Positions 12,074 to 23,949 of a DNA stretch of 64,000 nucleotides are shown piece after piece (the stretch's first letter is position 1; each line of letters opens with the position of its first letter). The DNA comes from Stictocephala bisonia (taxonomy: Eukaryota > Arthropoda > Insecta > Hemiptera > Membracidae), in assembly GCA_035578905.1 (NCBI GenBank), contig JAQJVL010000288.1, forward strand, positions 1 through 64,000, in the 5' to 3' direction. The notes beneath the pieces are model-generated. The model was not told the DNA's origin. It saw nothing but the letters and a program-made list of their open reading frames with translations, and searched no databases. Both the position numbers and the translations under genes were made by a program.

Positions 12074-15000
12074 TCATATTTAAGCTGAACAAATAAATAT
12101 TAATTGATTTTAAAAAATTAAAGCTTTCCACTTCGAAAATTGAAACTTTTATGCTATACCCCTAGCGTTAGAATTACGAGTAATTTAGGTTAGCGCTATA
12201 CTAGCAGTCCCGCTGTTTGTCAATACTAACCAATACTAAGATAAGCTAGATATAACAATTAACTTAAAGTGAACGTAATATGGGTAGAGATATACTGTAC
12301 AATGAAAAATACCCGGGATGTTTAGGTGCTGGTTTCTTTCTTTAAATATGTGTTTTATTTAATATTGTATTATTGACAGTTTGACAAAACTGTTATGTAT
12401 GACACGTACACGCACGTGTCTTGTTGTAAACTGTTGAGTAGAGTCGATTTGTAACGACGAGGATTAAGGTTTACTAATATATAATTAAATATCAAGGATT
12501 CCAGTTTGATAACCACACTTTAATAATTGTGCCTGATTATTATAATTGCATTGATTTTATATGTAGACAATCAAAGATAGTAGTCTTTTGCATGAGAAAC
12601 TAATCAGACATGCGTGTATTGGCAATGAAGCAGTCATATATTGACATCTAACCTATTTCAACTTCATGACCTTAGACCGCGAGTATACATCATTTCCCCT
12701 CCTTGCGCGTGGTCGATGCGCAGACAGGCTGCCACGGTGCAGTTCTTTTTGTTTGCGGTCGTGTGATGCCAATTTGCACCGTCCTACTACTCTTTCGGTT
12801 GGTGAATGGTAACAACATTTCTGATTGCTCGGTATTGATACATTTTTTACCTTAGCTCTTTTAGAGAAACTATTTTAAAATCCTTTCTTGGTATGCTTTT
12901 GAACCTATGAAGAATAATTGTACTATGAAGAATATTTGTATTATGTTTCATAATCCAAAGCATTATAGTTTATTGAGAAACTGTGATCAAGGTTTTAGCA
13001 ATAATCTTAAAGAGTACAAAGGCTGTTGGCCATGTTGGTTTTAATCCTATAAGAACAATGTTATTTTTCAACCGGACATACGATCACGCGTATCCAAACT
13101 AAACAGTTATATTTAAACAGATTATTACCTATTTATCTTCTAATAAAAAAACCCTTATGGTATATGATTGAATAACCCCGCCTCCCCTCCCCAAAAAAAC
13201 CCTGGCCATACTGGCAATTTTGGGTCAATTTCCCTTATCAATCGTTGCAGAGTGCAGTTCCGTCTCTATCAGATGGTGGTCGGCTGCACCTTTGTCCTTT
13301 TAATTGGCAGAAGCCATTGTCTCCCTCAGCGATCAGAGCGCTCTGTCAGCACAGCGGCGGTAATTTGAACTAATCGGCCCGATACGGTGCCACCGCCTCC
13401 ATCTCTCGCTAACCGAATACGGAAATTGTCAATTGATTTTGCTTTTCTCCCTCTTAAAGGTTAATTTAAGGAGTGAGTTGTTAAATAATTTTTGTTGACT
13501 TGAAAAGCTGATATAAAATGACGCAATTTATAGATTGTTTGTGCTCTATCAATTATGTTGATCCCTAAAACGGGTTTTACGTGTGACAAAGTTTTTCAAA
13601 CAATTTAAACAGTATGCAATCATTTCAAACATGTTAGTCATCATCTGTGAATAAATGTGTAATATTCGTGCTCATTTTCTCTTTTCAGCAAATACAGTAT
13701 TTAATAATCATAAACGGTTTGATTTTTCACTGCTTTTGGGGTTTCCTTTTCTATTTTAAAAAAATCGAGTATTTCTTTTCTTATTTAAAATATTGTTGAG
13801 TTAAGATAAAGGAATGTAACTAACTTTATTATATTAAATTTCTTTAATAATTTATTCATTCCATTCCAATATTATATGGGTAGAGAGAGATAACCACAAA
13901 CGTTTGCGTACATTCAGGGGTTCAGAAGGCCAAATACTGCGCAAAATTTCGTATTTTTATTGGCTGGTTAATATTTTTAACTAGCAATTTTTAAATCATC
14001 TTTTAATTAGTTAGTGTAGACCTTTTTTTTATTATTATTAATTGTAAAGCTCCCAAGGTGGAAAACGTTAGGTAAAAGTGGTTAATTTTTTGAACTTTTT
14101 ATCCTTTTTATTTGTCCACTGATTATCTCTTTTTTTGCGTAATTAAAACTTTTCTTTCTTCAAAATGGAATTGTTCTTGATCTAGGAGATTCCCTGCTTT
14201 TACAAACTATGCAATGTATTTTTCAATTCTTTTTTAGAGCAATGGTCAGGAAGACTCATTAAGAGACTATAAAATTAAAGTTGACTTTTCCTTATCTCCG
14301 TCCTTACGTTAGAATATTCTTCAACTTCATACCTCTTCTGTAATCTGTATCCATATTTGGTCCATCTTGGTCCAAAAATTGCCGTAATTATTTTACATTC
14401 TTCGATGTTTTCTTTATCTCCTTTCTTATTACGTGTCAAGGACTCGCTTGTTACACAATGGGTTGTTACACTTTTTTATTATGAGAAAAACATTGTTTGA
14501 CTAAACATCTTTTGCACCTAGATCTTTTATGATTTATCCTTTCAACAGAAAAATAGTGTTATTGTATTTATTCGTTATTAAATAAATATATGCAAGGTTA
14601 CTCTCAAGATTAATTAATATATTTCAAAACATTAAATTTTAGAAAAAAGATTTAAATCTGGTTATTTGACAGAAATCATATTCACGTTTTTTTTTCAAAT
14701 AATGCAACAGTTTATTTAACATTTAATTTATTTTATATATACTTGATCTTTAATTGTTACCACCGCTGTAAACTATTTTAAAAAGGAGTGGTAAATAAGA
14801 TAATTAAAAGCACAAATCTACAAAAAGCTTTTCTTGTGACTCTTACCAGGTCAAAATTTCTTTTCTTCTTAATCAAGCGTTCATAAAAAATTGCGAAAGT
14901 TTAATTACTTAATTAAATGTTAATAAATATTGTCAGTCAAATACAATGCATAACGCACCATAACATATCTTGCATTGGATTTAATTTTAATTAAGTCCTC

Positions 15001-17386
15001 ATAATGTTTTAATTAATAAATAAAACGAAGGTTAAGTTAATTATGGGAAAGACGATTTTAATGTTACCTGTTTTGTTTCGTTTTCTTATGTTTTTGGATC
15101 GTGTAGTATTACAATTTATTAACTTTAAGTACAAGTAATAAATCAAAGTGTCGTAAAACTGCATTGAAACATGTAATATTTGTTAACGACTGTAAAGAAA
15201 GTTTTGTTGTGCGGTCAAGCCAGTCGTCATAATTTGGAGGGTGCCAAGGAATTCCAAGCAGGTTTTGTGTTACTATTGTACAATTGGAGGTATTAATTAA
15301 CATTTGTTCAGTCCTATGACATAATAAATATTAGAATTTCCTTTACCGAATTAAAAATAATTGTTATTCTGTTACAATTTCAAATGCGACGAAAGTTAAA
15401 AATGTAAAAGCTACTGAAAAATTGACAAAGGGCGGAGAGAAAATCACGAGTGGTGTAAATATTGCACGTGCAGAAATAAAATATTAATACTGAAATAGGA
15501 ATCTAAATCAATTTTCATGGAAACCATATTCACCAGTACTGCCCATCTCCGATTTGATTAAATGTCTGTACTGAGCAGTATTGTTGTGGAGGGAGTTCTA
15601 ATATTTATTAGAGTACAAGTAGGCCTAAGGGTAAAGGAATGTTTTATCATAAATGGATCTCTTCTAATAAACTGTTTGACGGCGGTTGAATCGAGAAAAC
15701 AAACTGTCGTTCACGCCTTGAACTTTGAGGGTTTAGATACTTAGAAAGGCACTACGTTGGTATGGCTGTGACAAGTTAGAAACTTTCTTTGTGGAAGAAC
15801 CTAACCTCTACAGGTACTAGTTTCTTCCGATGTACGGTTTATATTATGACATGACAATGTTTTTATTCATACGTTACATTTGCAGTGTTTTTGTTCAAGG
15901 TGTTTTTTAACACAAGTCTTACTTCGACCAAAGTACGTATAATTTAAACACACAGTAGGGAAGCTTACTCTTGAGACAATTGCCAGCTGCACGACGTTAG
16001 CGATCCTAGTGGTCGTTCGCAGAGCTACAGCAGCATTCCGCTTACCAGGTGTTCGCTATACCACCGCTAGGATCGTAGCATCGCTTGGTTGACATGTAAA
16101 ACGGCTGAGTTTCGCTATTGTTTGTTATTTTATCATACTGTGCCACGACTGTCTGGCATGGCTTTTCTTACGTGTGCTGCATCGTTTGAAAACGACAAAT
16201 ACGAGTACAGTCTACAATGTGTGAGGTGAGACATTTCTACGACCTATTGTGTTTCTGAGTGGGTGAATTATACTATAATCTGATGGTGGGCGCTCAAGTT
16301 TCACTTGTATATTAATTTGGTTTTCTTTAATGTATTTTTGACAATTTTTATTATTTACAATTTTTATAAAGCTGGTAAACATATTAAAGAGTAACAATAA
16401 TTTATTTGTGGGAATAAATTGGTTATTCGTAACAGCTATCTGAGTAAAATCAGCAAAATCAGTGACTTACCACTACTGTAAAACTTTGTTAATTTGTAGT
16501 AATATTTACTACGTATACCTATAGGATTTGGAGAGGAATAAGGGAAAGGACTGACAACGATCCAGTCCCGGCCATCCGCAGGGGGAACTGGAAAATAGGA
16601 GAACTTAACTAATCGACACCACAAGTTTATATACACTCAACTATTGGATGTAACCTTCTGTCATTTAAAAGTCAACCTACTTTTAATAACAAGAATCGAT
16701 GAGTGTGAAATGTTTATGATTCTCATTCCACCGTTACTGACATTACAGATGCCGTTCCTACACAGTGATCTGTTCTACAATAATGTCCACATCCTTTACT
16801 TCCAGGAAATAACGTTCGCCTACATTCAGCTGTTGCAACATTACACCCACACCCCGGCCACACGCAAGCGTTGGAGGTTATCGCTCTGCTGATGTTGTAA
16901 AATACCCCAAGTCTGAGGAAGAGACTTCCAGACGGTTTATTCGAAGTCTAACCTCTTGAAAAAAAGTCTCTTCATTTTATTTAATATGGCCTCTATTTGA
17001 CTTTGAGAAAGATTTAGCAATGGCTGACTCAAGCTAAACAAAGCAGTATCTGACACCTAAAAAATCCGTCGTGATTCAAACATGCAGGACCAGTTGACCA
17101 GTGCTAATTGTCTGTTTTCTATACATTGATATTCATACTCGGCCCGATACAAGTGCTTTTAAATAATTATTAGGTTACCAAATGAAACTAGTAACAACAC
17201 TTGAATCAATATTATATCATATTCCATTGAATATTTAGTTGGTAAATAAAATGATAGTACTTAGTTGAGTCTTTTTTAATTATATAAGGTGTAGGTTGAA
17301 ATCATCACAATCAGATTGGGTTAATCGTAATTTCGCTCTTGCAATAATAACACTTTTAGGCAGACCCACATGGGCCCTGTAGTAGC
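12074..17386. other. Long AT-rich non-coding region
   Basis: About 5.3 kb without a supportable gene. Open frames are under 85 codons and featureless. Items noted inside: a GC-richer patch around 13220-13400, an imperfect inverted repeat at about 15990-16075 built on CGATCCTAG(T/C)GGT, and a partial MITE-like copy at 16436-16640. Confidence 0.5.
16436..16640 (+). mobile_element. Partial MITE-like copy (CACAGAG family)
   Basis: The block with GTAATATTTACTACG, then GGAATAAGGGAAAGGACTGA, lines up with the middle of copy 1 (5801-6063). The terminal repeats cannot be recognised, so this is a truncated or decayed copy. Confidence 0.4.
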
Positions 17387-17394
17387 GACATGAA

Positions 17395-18369
17395 TAGAGA
17401 TGGCATCGATATATTGATACATAGGAAATATCGATATATCGATATATTAGTATTGATATTTTATTTAGATGATATCGGCCATATCGATATTTTGGTCCGA
17501 TATAACACATCGATAAATATTGACGTTATTCTGTGCTGAATACCCGTTTGAGGAGCCATTTGGTCGGGAGGGCTTTCTATTCTATCGATGAAGCTCTTAT
17601 GCAGCCTTAAGTGGTGATGTTGGCTGTTTTATTTTTTTTTTAACTACCTTAAATACTCTTCTTATTGTAGCAGCTCTTATTGTAATAAAATAAATGTCAA
17701 GATCGGCTTACGTATAGGCTATAGTGAAAAATTGTCTAAGAATTAATTTACTTATAATGTTATTTGTGTATTATTTTATGTTCTTGGTTAAATGATGTTA
17801 TTTTTGTATCATGACTTGCATATAAAACTTTAACAGTTCATATTGTGTCAATAAATTAATCTTAAATCTTGAATCTCTACTCTAAATTATCACGATTCGA
17901 AAAAACACATTTAAACTGTCGTTAATGCGTACAAAGCATGCATTGATGTAATAATGTAACTTAAATAAGTCTTTACGTGAGGTTAACGCACTTAAAAATA
18001 GTTTATTGTAGACCAGTGAGTGGGTGGAACCGGTAAATGAAGTTGTGTGTGAGTTGGCAACACTGAGTCTAATATGCCTATCCAGTCGTCTTACAAACCA
18101 TTGTTACATTATTCTTTCATAATCAACATAATAATTATTCTGATTTTGAATGTTTTTTTTTATTCAATCCGACAGATCACAAATTTTTTCGTGAAGATAA
18201 ATGTATTCATTTTTACACTCAGTAGGCTATCATAAATAGTGACAGCTAAACATGAGTGTATTTTTGATCATGACATAAGAGTTAGTGTATAAATCATTTA
18301 CAATTCGATATCGATATTATTCTTTCGATATTATCGTTAGATCGATATTTGGTTAGCGATATATCCCTA
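17395..18369. mobile_element. hAT-type non-autonomous element with ATCGATAT-rich ends
   Basis: The left end is TAGAGATGGCATCGATATAT and the right end, read inward, is TAGGGATATATCGCTAACC. Both begin TAGRGAT, fitting the hAT YARNG terminal rule. A perfect 8-bp direct repeat, GACATGAA, lies at 17387-17394 and 18370-18377, flush with the ends. The palindromic motif TATCGATA or close variants recurs several times within about 125 bp of the left end and about 70 bp of the right end, which suggests subterminal transposase-binding repeats. No transposase frame survives in the 975 bp. Known: hAT elements make 8-bp duplications. Inferred: superfamily. Confidence 0.78.
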
Positions 18370-18894
18370 GACATGAACGTCCTGCGTTGTTCAGAGACTA
18401 TGGATCGTGCACCACTTGATGTGCCGTAGGGTAATTAACGTGGATCCGAGGAGATATTTCATCAGGGGTGGCTGACGTATTACTGCGGGGACAGCACGCG
18501 TCTTTGTTTACGACCTCGTGCGTGGGTGTGCCGGGACACTGCTTGTTAACCTTTAATAAGATAATTAAATACAATTGTAGGTGCGACAACCGTACTCATT
18601 TGTATTAACAGCTTTTTACTCTTCCTCTTTTTCTGATGCAACAGAATGAGCGTTCTGTATTAAATCGTTGCCTATAAAGGTAATCTACAACACAGATGCA
18701 ATTTTTTATGATTAATGTTTTATGGAGACCGAGTTAATGAACATTTTTATAATCAGTCATGTTATGTTCAAAAGTGACAAACTTTCAAAAAGAAATATAT
18801 AAAGAATAAGAATTGATCTCATCTCATTTACATAAGTTTTATGGGGTGGTGAATCCTAATTCTTGGTTTTTTATTATTGTATTCCGTCAAAAAT

Positions 18895-19110
18895 AAGAAT
18901 GAAAGAGGTCGCTTTCTAATCTGTTGCAAACGCCTTAGTGTAGTTATTAATATATTACACTAATGTACATCTTTGTATATCTGTAGTAGGCTACTAATTT
19001 CATCACTTATCCTTGAGGATAATAAGGGAGGGTAATCACTGTTATAATAAGTAATAACTCAACACACATTTAGCGCACTATTGGATGCGACACCTATTTC
19101 TTCTTTCACT
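18895..19110 (+). mobile_element. MITE-like element (CACAGAG family), copy 3
   Basis: It contains AGAGGTCGCTTTC at the left and a decayed ATGCGACACCTAT at the right. Interior blocks shared with copies 1 and 2 include ACTAATGTACAT and ACACATTTAGCGCACTATTG. The outer CACAGAG termini are eroded and no duplication is visible. Confidence 0.6.
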
Positions 19111-19729
19111 ATATATTCTATTTTGAAATATTATTTTTTAGGAAATTTTCTTTTATGAAGTCTGAGCTCATTTCTGATTTTTTTTCATATATTATTCGTA
19201 TTTTAATAAAACAATTTATTAATTCAATCCATTTTCAATGTCTATAAATTGTGAAGAATAGAAATCACAGTTCCTCCTTTTGTTAGCGTTAATGTTGTAT
19301 AGATTAGTATTGTTAACTAACACGCTAAGTTTTATAGTTAGACTTATTGTAAATAAGGCTATGAAAGTTTCATTAATTTTCTACAAAAAACGAAAGTTAA
19401 ACCTCAGGCATACTCGTTTTCATTGCACTAACTGGTGATCCTAATTGAAGTTAATGAGTTTTGTTTCGTATGTTTTATGTATTTTAATTTGTTTAAACTG
19501 TATAATTTCAAAATATAAACAACAAACTAGTAAATGTCAAATATTTGTATAGTTTTCTTTGTGTTCCTGAACTTTTTATTAGATATCTGTGTTTGAAATT
19601 GAGCTACCCATAAAATTTGTTAAACTCACGTGGAACTTTGCAATCTTTCCTGGGATCACTACAAATGCTTGTATTGTAAGTGAATTGATAAACATGTTTT
19701 ACTTCGAATTGTCTACAAACTCAGAACGA

Positions 19730-20085
19730 GAAACGTGGTTCAGTCGCTAAGGCGTCGGACTGCTGATGGCATTTTCCAAGGTTCGAATCCTCATCTGAGC
19801 GAGCTAACGGTACTTCACTCTTTAATTTAAGTTCATGCACATACCTGCAGGTTCATGTGAAATGACGAGTGAAGTGTTTTCCTTAAAAAGATAAAAAAAA
19901 GAAAAATCAACTACCGGCTGTTCATTTGTCTTTGAGGAAGGAAGTTGTCATTTGTCTAAGGAATAGTCGGCCTTAATTTGTAACAATGACTAATTTCGCA
20001 CATATACATTCAACATACCCATTCTAAATCCATATTCGCTCGTTTATTGACGATCGGCGTATTAAAATAAATAAATATATTTCAA
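19730..20085 (+). repeat. tRNA-derived SINE
   Basis: A tRNA-like head runs from about 19734: an A-box-like stretch TGGTTCAGTCGCTAAGG and a clear B box GGTTCGAATCC at 19780-19790. A body of about 250 bp follows, ending in ATTCGCTCGTTTATTGACGA, CGGCGTATTAAAA and an AATAAATAAATA tail. Related copies lie at 28770-29110, 55235-55495 and, inverted, 63468-63580. The head does not fold as a functional tRNA, so I call a SINE and not a tRNA gene. RNA polymerase III would use the internal A and B boxes. Confidence 0.72.
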
Positions 20086-20174
20086 CAACCACATTTTTAA
20101 TCATTTGAAAAGGTTGAAAGACAAAATATTTTCTCGATTTGTTTACCAAACAATCTTCTTTATTATAGCTGTAG

Positions 20175-20191
20175 CACAGAGTATATAGATA

Positions 20192-20246
<55 letters not shown>

Positions 20247-20253
20247 CTCTGTG
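20175..20253. mobile_element. 79-bp (TA)n mini-element with 7-bp direct repeats
   Basis: A (TA)n tract at about 20194-20242 is bounded by inverted CACAGAGTA at the left and TACTCTGTG at the right. The heptamer GCTGTAG occurs at 20168-20174 and 20254-20260, flush with both ends. The terminal CACAGAG matches the MITE-like family at 5801 and 11796. The simplest reading is a minimal element whose interior is now a dinucleotide microsatellite. Confidence 0.6.
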
Positions 20254-20260
20254 GCTGTAG

Positions 20261-21216
20261 TGTCGACCATGTCGTCGTCTGACTAGTGAGGTGCTATCGA
20301 GGCTGAGTGGGCTGTGTTACATTTGGCCAATATGTGTGGCGATGTTAAATGGAGTGAGTTGAGTACAACGGGGATGGCTCTCCATCGAGCTATTTGGGGT
20401 CGGAGGATCCACCCTCGGCGAGAGAGTTACAAGTTAGCCTATTTGGGGATCGAAAATATTTTCCCGACAGAATTTACTTAAACACTTGTTGTTACTATAA
20501 ACTTTTTTGGAACATCAGCGCATATGACAGCAATATGACAATGTATTAATCTTTTAATGGTCAATTAAGTTATGTTTAGGTACAAAGTGTAAGTGACTTG
20601 AAGGTGTACTGTAGTTTGAAAGTTGTTTACTAAGATGTATCTAAGGAAAATCAAGCCTCACTATTTCCGCGTTTGATTTTACATTTATATTTTTACTAGT
20701 TGAGTTGTCACGAGCTCTACGTATGACTTGGTAGACATGCGAAGCGTGTAGGTGTGTCTCCTAGTAGAAATTTAGCACTTAAGTCAACATGAGTTATTGA
20801 GTGGTACGAATGTGATATAGAGTGGCAAGTCTGACAGCGGCAGTGGCGAGCGTAGCTTGTCTAGATCATTTGTTAAGACCTACTGGGAACTCAATTGACT
20901 AATTCCCCAGCAGCTCTTCATCACGGCTGGGACACGTGGCGCGAGCCACCCGCTCCTCTTGTCCCGGTTACAGTCCCAACAGGGATGAAACAAATATGAA
21001 AATGGTCACATAATAGCTTTAGAGTTACATGCTTGCAGGGTAGTTTAGATGAGTTATGTAGTCATGTTACTATTATAAGTCGACGTATTATTAGAAAGGA
21101 CGTGTCAACTGGAGTGTTTAACGTGGAGTCTGAACCACGTTGTACATGTCTTGTGTAGTCTATATTGACAATTAATCTGCCTGTAAAGACGGGTGTCCTT
21201 CAGTAGTGACATTGTA
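20261..21216. other. Non-coding, nothing firmly recognised
   Basis: More GC-rich than its surroundings. A string GATGGCTCTCCATCGA near 20374 resembles a block inside MITE copy 1, but the similarity is too short to annotate. No gene is seen. Confidence 0.35.
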
Positions 21217-21253
21217 GGCACTTAATTGGGCCGGAAAGTAGGGTTTTCAACAG

Positions 21254-21743
21254 AAAAGGGGAATCGTTTCACCGCTGAGTTGTCTTACACGGGCGTGACT
21301 AACTTCAAGTGTCCAACTTTTGCAAAAGGGGAATCGTTTCACCGCTGAGTTGTCTTACACGGGCGTGACTAACTTCAAGTGTCCAACTTTCGCAAAAGGG
21401 GAATCGTTTCACCGCTGAGTTGTCTTACACGGGCGTGACTAACTTCAAGTGTCCAACTTTCGCAAAAGGGGAATCGTTTCACCGCTGAGTTGTCTTACAC
21501 GGACGTGACTAACTTCAAGTGTCAAACTTTCGCAAAAGGGGAATCGTTTCACCGCTGAGTTGTCTTACACGGGCGTGACTAACTTCAAGTGTTCAACTTT
21601 CGCAAAAGGGGAATCGTTTCACCGCTGAGTTGTCTTACACGGGCGTGACTAACTTCAAGTGTTCAACTTTCGCAAAAGGGGAATCGTTTCACCGCTGAGT
21701 TGTCTTACACGGGCGTGACTAACTTCAAGTGTTCAACTTTCGC
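21254..21743. repeat. Minisatellite, 70-bp unit, 7 copies
   Basis: AAAAGGGGAATCGTTTCACC recurs at 21254, 21324, 21394, 21464, 21534, 21604 and 21674, exact 70-bp spacing with only a few substitutions (GTCCAAC/GTTCAAC, GGGCGTG/GGACGTG). Copy B holds a single unit-equivalent near 24003-24055. Confidence 0.96.
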
Positions 21744-21951
21744 AAAAGTGTTTAGTTGAAAAAATAACTGATAGAACTGTACAGGTTTCTTTAACTGCTA
21801 TTTTATTGTGTAAATTATTAATCATTTGCCTATTACTATTATTAATTGATATTTGAATACTAAATAATGGTTAAAATTAATCTTTTAAGCTTGATTCTTT
21901 GGTGTTCATCAAACCAACAAATGGTGACTGCTGCTAATGATATAAATAGCA

Positions 21952-22430
21952 GTGAAAGGCGGGACAGCCCAAGCGTAGGTAGGTTTCGTAGGTCCCCTTT
22001 TGCTTTGAACTGCCGTGAAAGGCGGGACAGCCCAAGCGTAGGTCCCCTTTTGGCTTTGAACTGCCGTGAAAGGCGGGACAGCCCAAGCGTAGGTAGGTTT
22101 CGTAGGTCCCCTTTTGCTTTGAACTGCCGTGAAAGGCGGGACAGCCCAAGCGTAGGTAGGTTTCGTAGGTCCCCTTTTGCTTTGAACTGCCGTGAAAGGC
22201 GGGACAGCCCAAGCGTAGGTAGGTTTCGTAGGTTCCCTTTTGGCTTTGAACTGCCGTGAAAGGCGGGACAGCCCAAGCGTAGGTAGGTTTCGTAGGTCCC
22301 CTTTTGGCTTTGAACTGCCGTGAAAGGCGGGACAGCCCAGGCGTAGGTAGGTTTTGTAGGTCCCCATTTGGCTTTGGACTGCCGTGAAAGGCGGGACTTA
22401 GCCCAATCTTAGGTAGGTTTCGTAGGCCTA
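21952..22430. repeat. Minisatellite, 63-64-bp unit, about 8 copies
   Basis: GTGAAAGGCGGGACAGCCC recurs at 21952, 22015, 22066, 22129, 22192, 22256, 22320 and 22384. Spacing is 63 or 64 bp, with one 51-bp unit that lost 12 bp. Because 63 is a multiple of three, frames stay open on both strands for 130-190 codons, but the 64-bp units shift the frame and there is no domain, so none is annotated as a gene. Confidence 0.95.
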
Positions 22431-22825
22431 CGATGCCAATAAATGGTGGATCTTCATATTGTGCCGCCAACACGCGGCCTTCTGTCATCCAGGAGGCCAT
22501 GGCAATTTTTAAATGGAAATATATATAGTGTGGGAAGAGTAGTTCTTTGTCTCACTTTCACCACTCAGTGCATCTAACTTGCACCAGTACCTTCAATAGC
22601 TCGTTTTCTAAGCGGGCTCTCTATTGCGGGGTGGAGCTCAGGTAACTTTTTACATTTCTTTAAAATTAATCCTATCAAGCCATTTATTTTCTTTCTAGCT
22701 AGAAAAATGTTAGGGAATTGATTTACTAATGGAGTTAAATGTATATAGACATTCAAAAGTATATTTAGATGCACCAGTGCACTTAGTATAGTTAGGGTGC
22801 TGCTCCTAAGTGTTTACCAAGAGGA

Positions 22826-23252
22826 AACCGATAGTCCTCTCTCCTCTCGCCCCTAGTGGACACTCGATACATGGGGATAGCGTAGATAGTACTAATTATA
22901 AGAGAACTCAGTGGGTGTTTAGGTAGCTGATAACCCGTACTTTGTATGACACTTTAAAGTGGGATAACCGATAGTCCTCTCTCCTCTCGCCCCTAGTGGA
23001 CACTCGATACATGGGGATAGCGTAGATAGTACTAATTATAAGAGAACTCAGTGGGTGTTTAGGTAGCTGATAACCCGTACTTTGTATGACACTTTAAAGT
23101 GGGATAACCGATAGTCCTCTCTCCTCTCGCCCCTAGTGGACACTCGATACATGGGGATAGCGTAGATAGTACTAATTATAAGAGAACTCAGTGGGTGTTT
23201 AGGTAGCTGATAACCCGTACTTTGTATGACACTTTAAAGTGGGTTAACCGAT
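22826..23252. repeat. Tandem triplicate, 140-bp unit
   Basis: AACCGATAGTCCTCTCTCCT begins at 22826, 22966 and 23106, and a fourth copy stops after AACCGAT at 23246. The three units look identical or nearly so along their length, which implies a very recent event. Confidence 0.96.
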
Positions 23253-23949
23253 CATGTAATTATTGCAATTACAATCACGGGGTCATGTAGGCTACATCAT
23301 TATTGTAGCTATAAATCTACTTTTTGAAATAACTACCAATTTTCTGTCATGTCAGGAGGTCAACTTGCAAGGAGTCAGAAGAAAATCTTAAGAGAGCATA
23401 GATTGAATAAATCATCAAAATAAAGGTCTTTATAAATAAACATAAACCCAAAAATCTTAAAGAATGATGACGGTATATTTTTCTTTGATAAAGTTTGGAA
23501 AGTTAAACTTTGTAAATTTATTCTGGACTCAAGAAATTGGTTTTTAGGGTAGTTAGTGACTCTTCACATTCGATGGAGGATGGTCCACAAAGGGCTCGAC
23601 AAAAATATTAAACGTAAGAATAGGTCAGGTGTACATCATTTTCAAGGGTCTGTCTAGTACAGATGAATACCACAAACAGCATTGAAAAAGGTTGATCCAG
23701 TACTAAACGTTCGAAGATTTGTATGAACAAAATTTGCGTTTACCAAACAAATAGAGTATTTTCAAAGTAAATGTTTCAATTATTAACCCTTGTTGAATTG
23801 ACTAACTTGATAATATTCATGTATATGACAGCCGTAATGAATATGTCAGCATTCTTCTCCTTTGATTTATTAGTATTTAAATTGTAGCCACCAATAAAAT
23901 GTCTCATTACAACAAAGTAAAATCTGACATTTTGTACTGGATCAACCTG
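23253..23949. other. Non-coding, nothing recognised
   Basis: AT-rich spacer between the 140-bp triplicate and copy B of the dispersed segment. The open frames are short and featureless. Confidence 0.4.

Larger units (their letters stand above)
21217..22640 (+). repeat. Dispersed duplicated segment, copy A (minisatellite-expanded)
   Basis: The non-array parts of this segment match 23950-24430 in order. Shared blocks are an ATTGGGCCGGA block, a CCGCTGAGTTGTCTTAC and CGGGCGTGA block, a TTTTAAGCTTGATTCT block followed by ATCAAACCAACAAATGGT and GCTAATGATATAAA, then CACGCGGCC, a GGAAGAGTAGTT block and a CGTTTTCTAAGCGG block. Copy A is about 1.4 kb against about 0.5 kb for copy B because two tandem arrays (21254-21743 and 21952-22430) have arisen inside it. 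Element class is unknown. Confidence 0.75.

Noticed and set aside
19735..19805. tRNA gene
   Set aside because: Pol III boxes are present, but the acceptor and anticodon stems do not pair convincingly, and the unit continues into a dispersed SINE body. The same applies at 29180-29290, 37355-37420, 54505-54590 and 57515-57590.
21867..22500. Long frames on both strands resembling a repeated-peptide precursor with Arg-rich cleavage-like sites
   Set aside because: They are by-products of the 63-bp minisatellite. Units of 64 and 51 bp interrupt the frame, and the unexpanded copy at 23950-24430 has an early stop.
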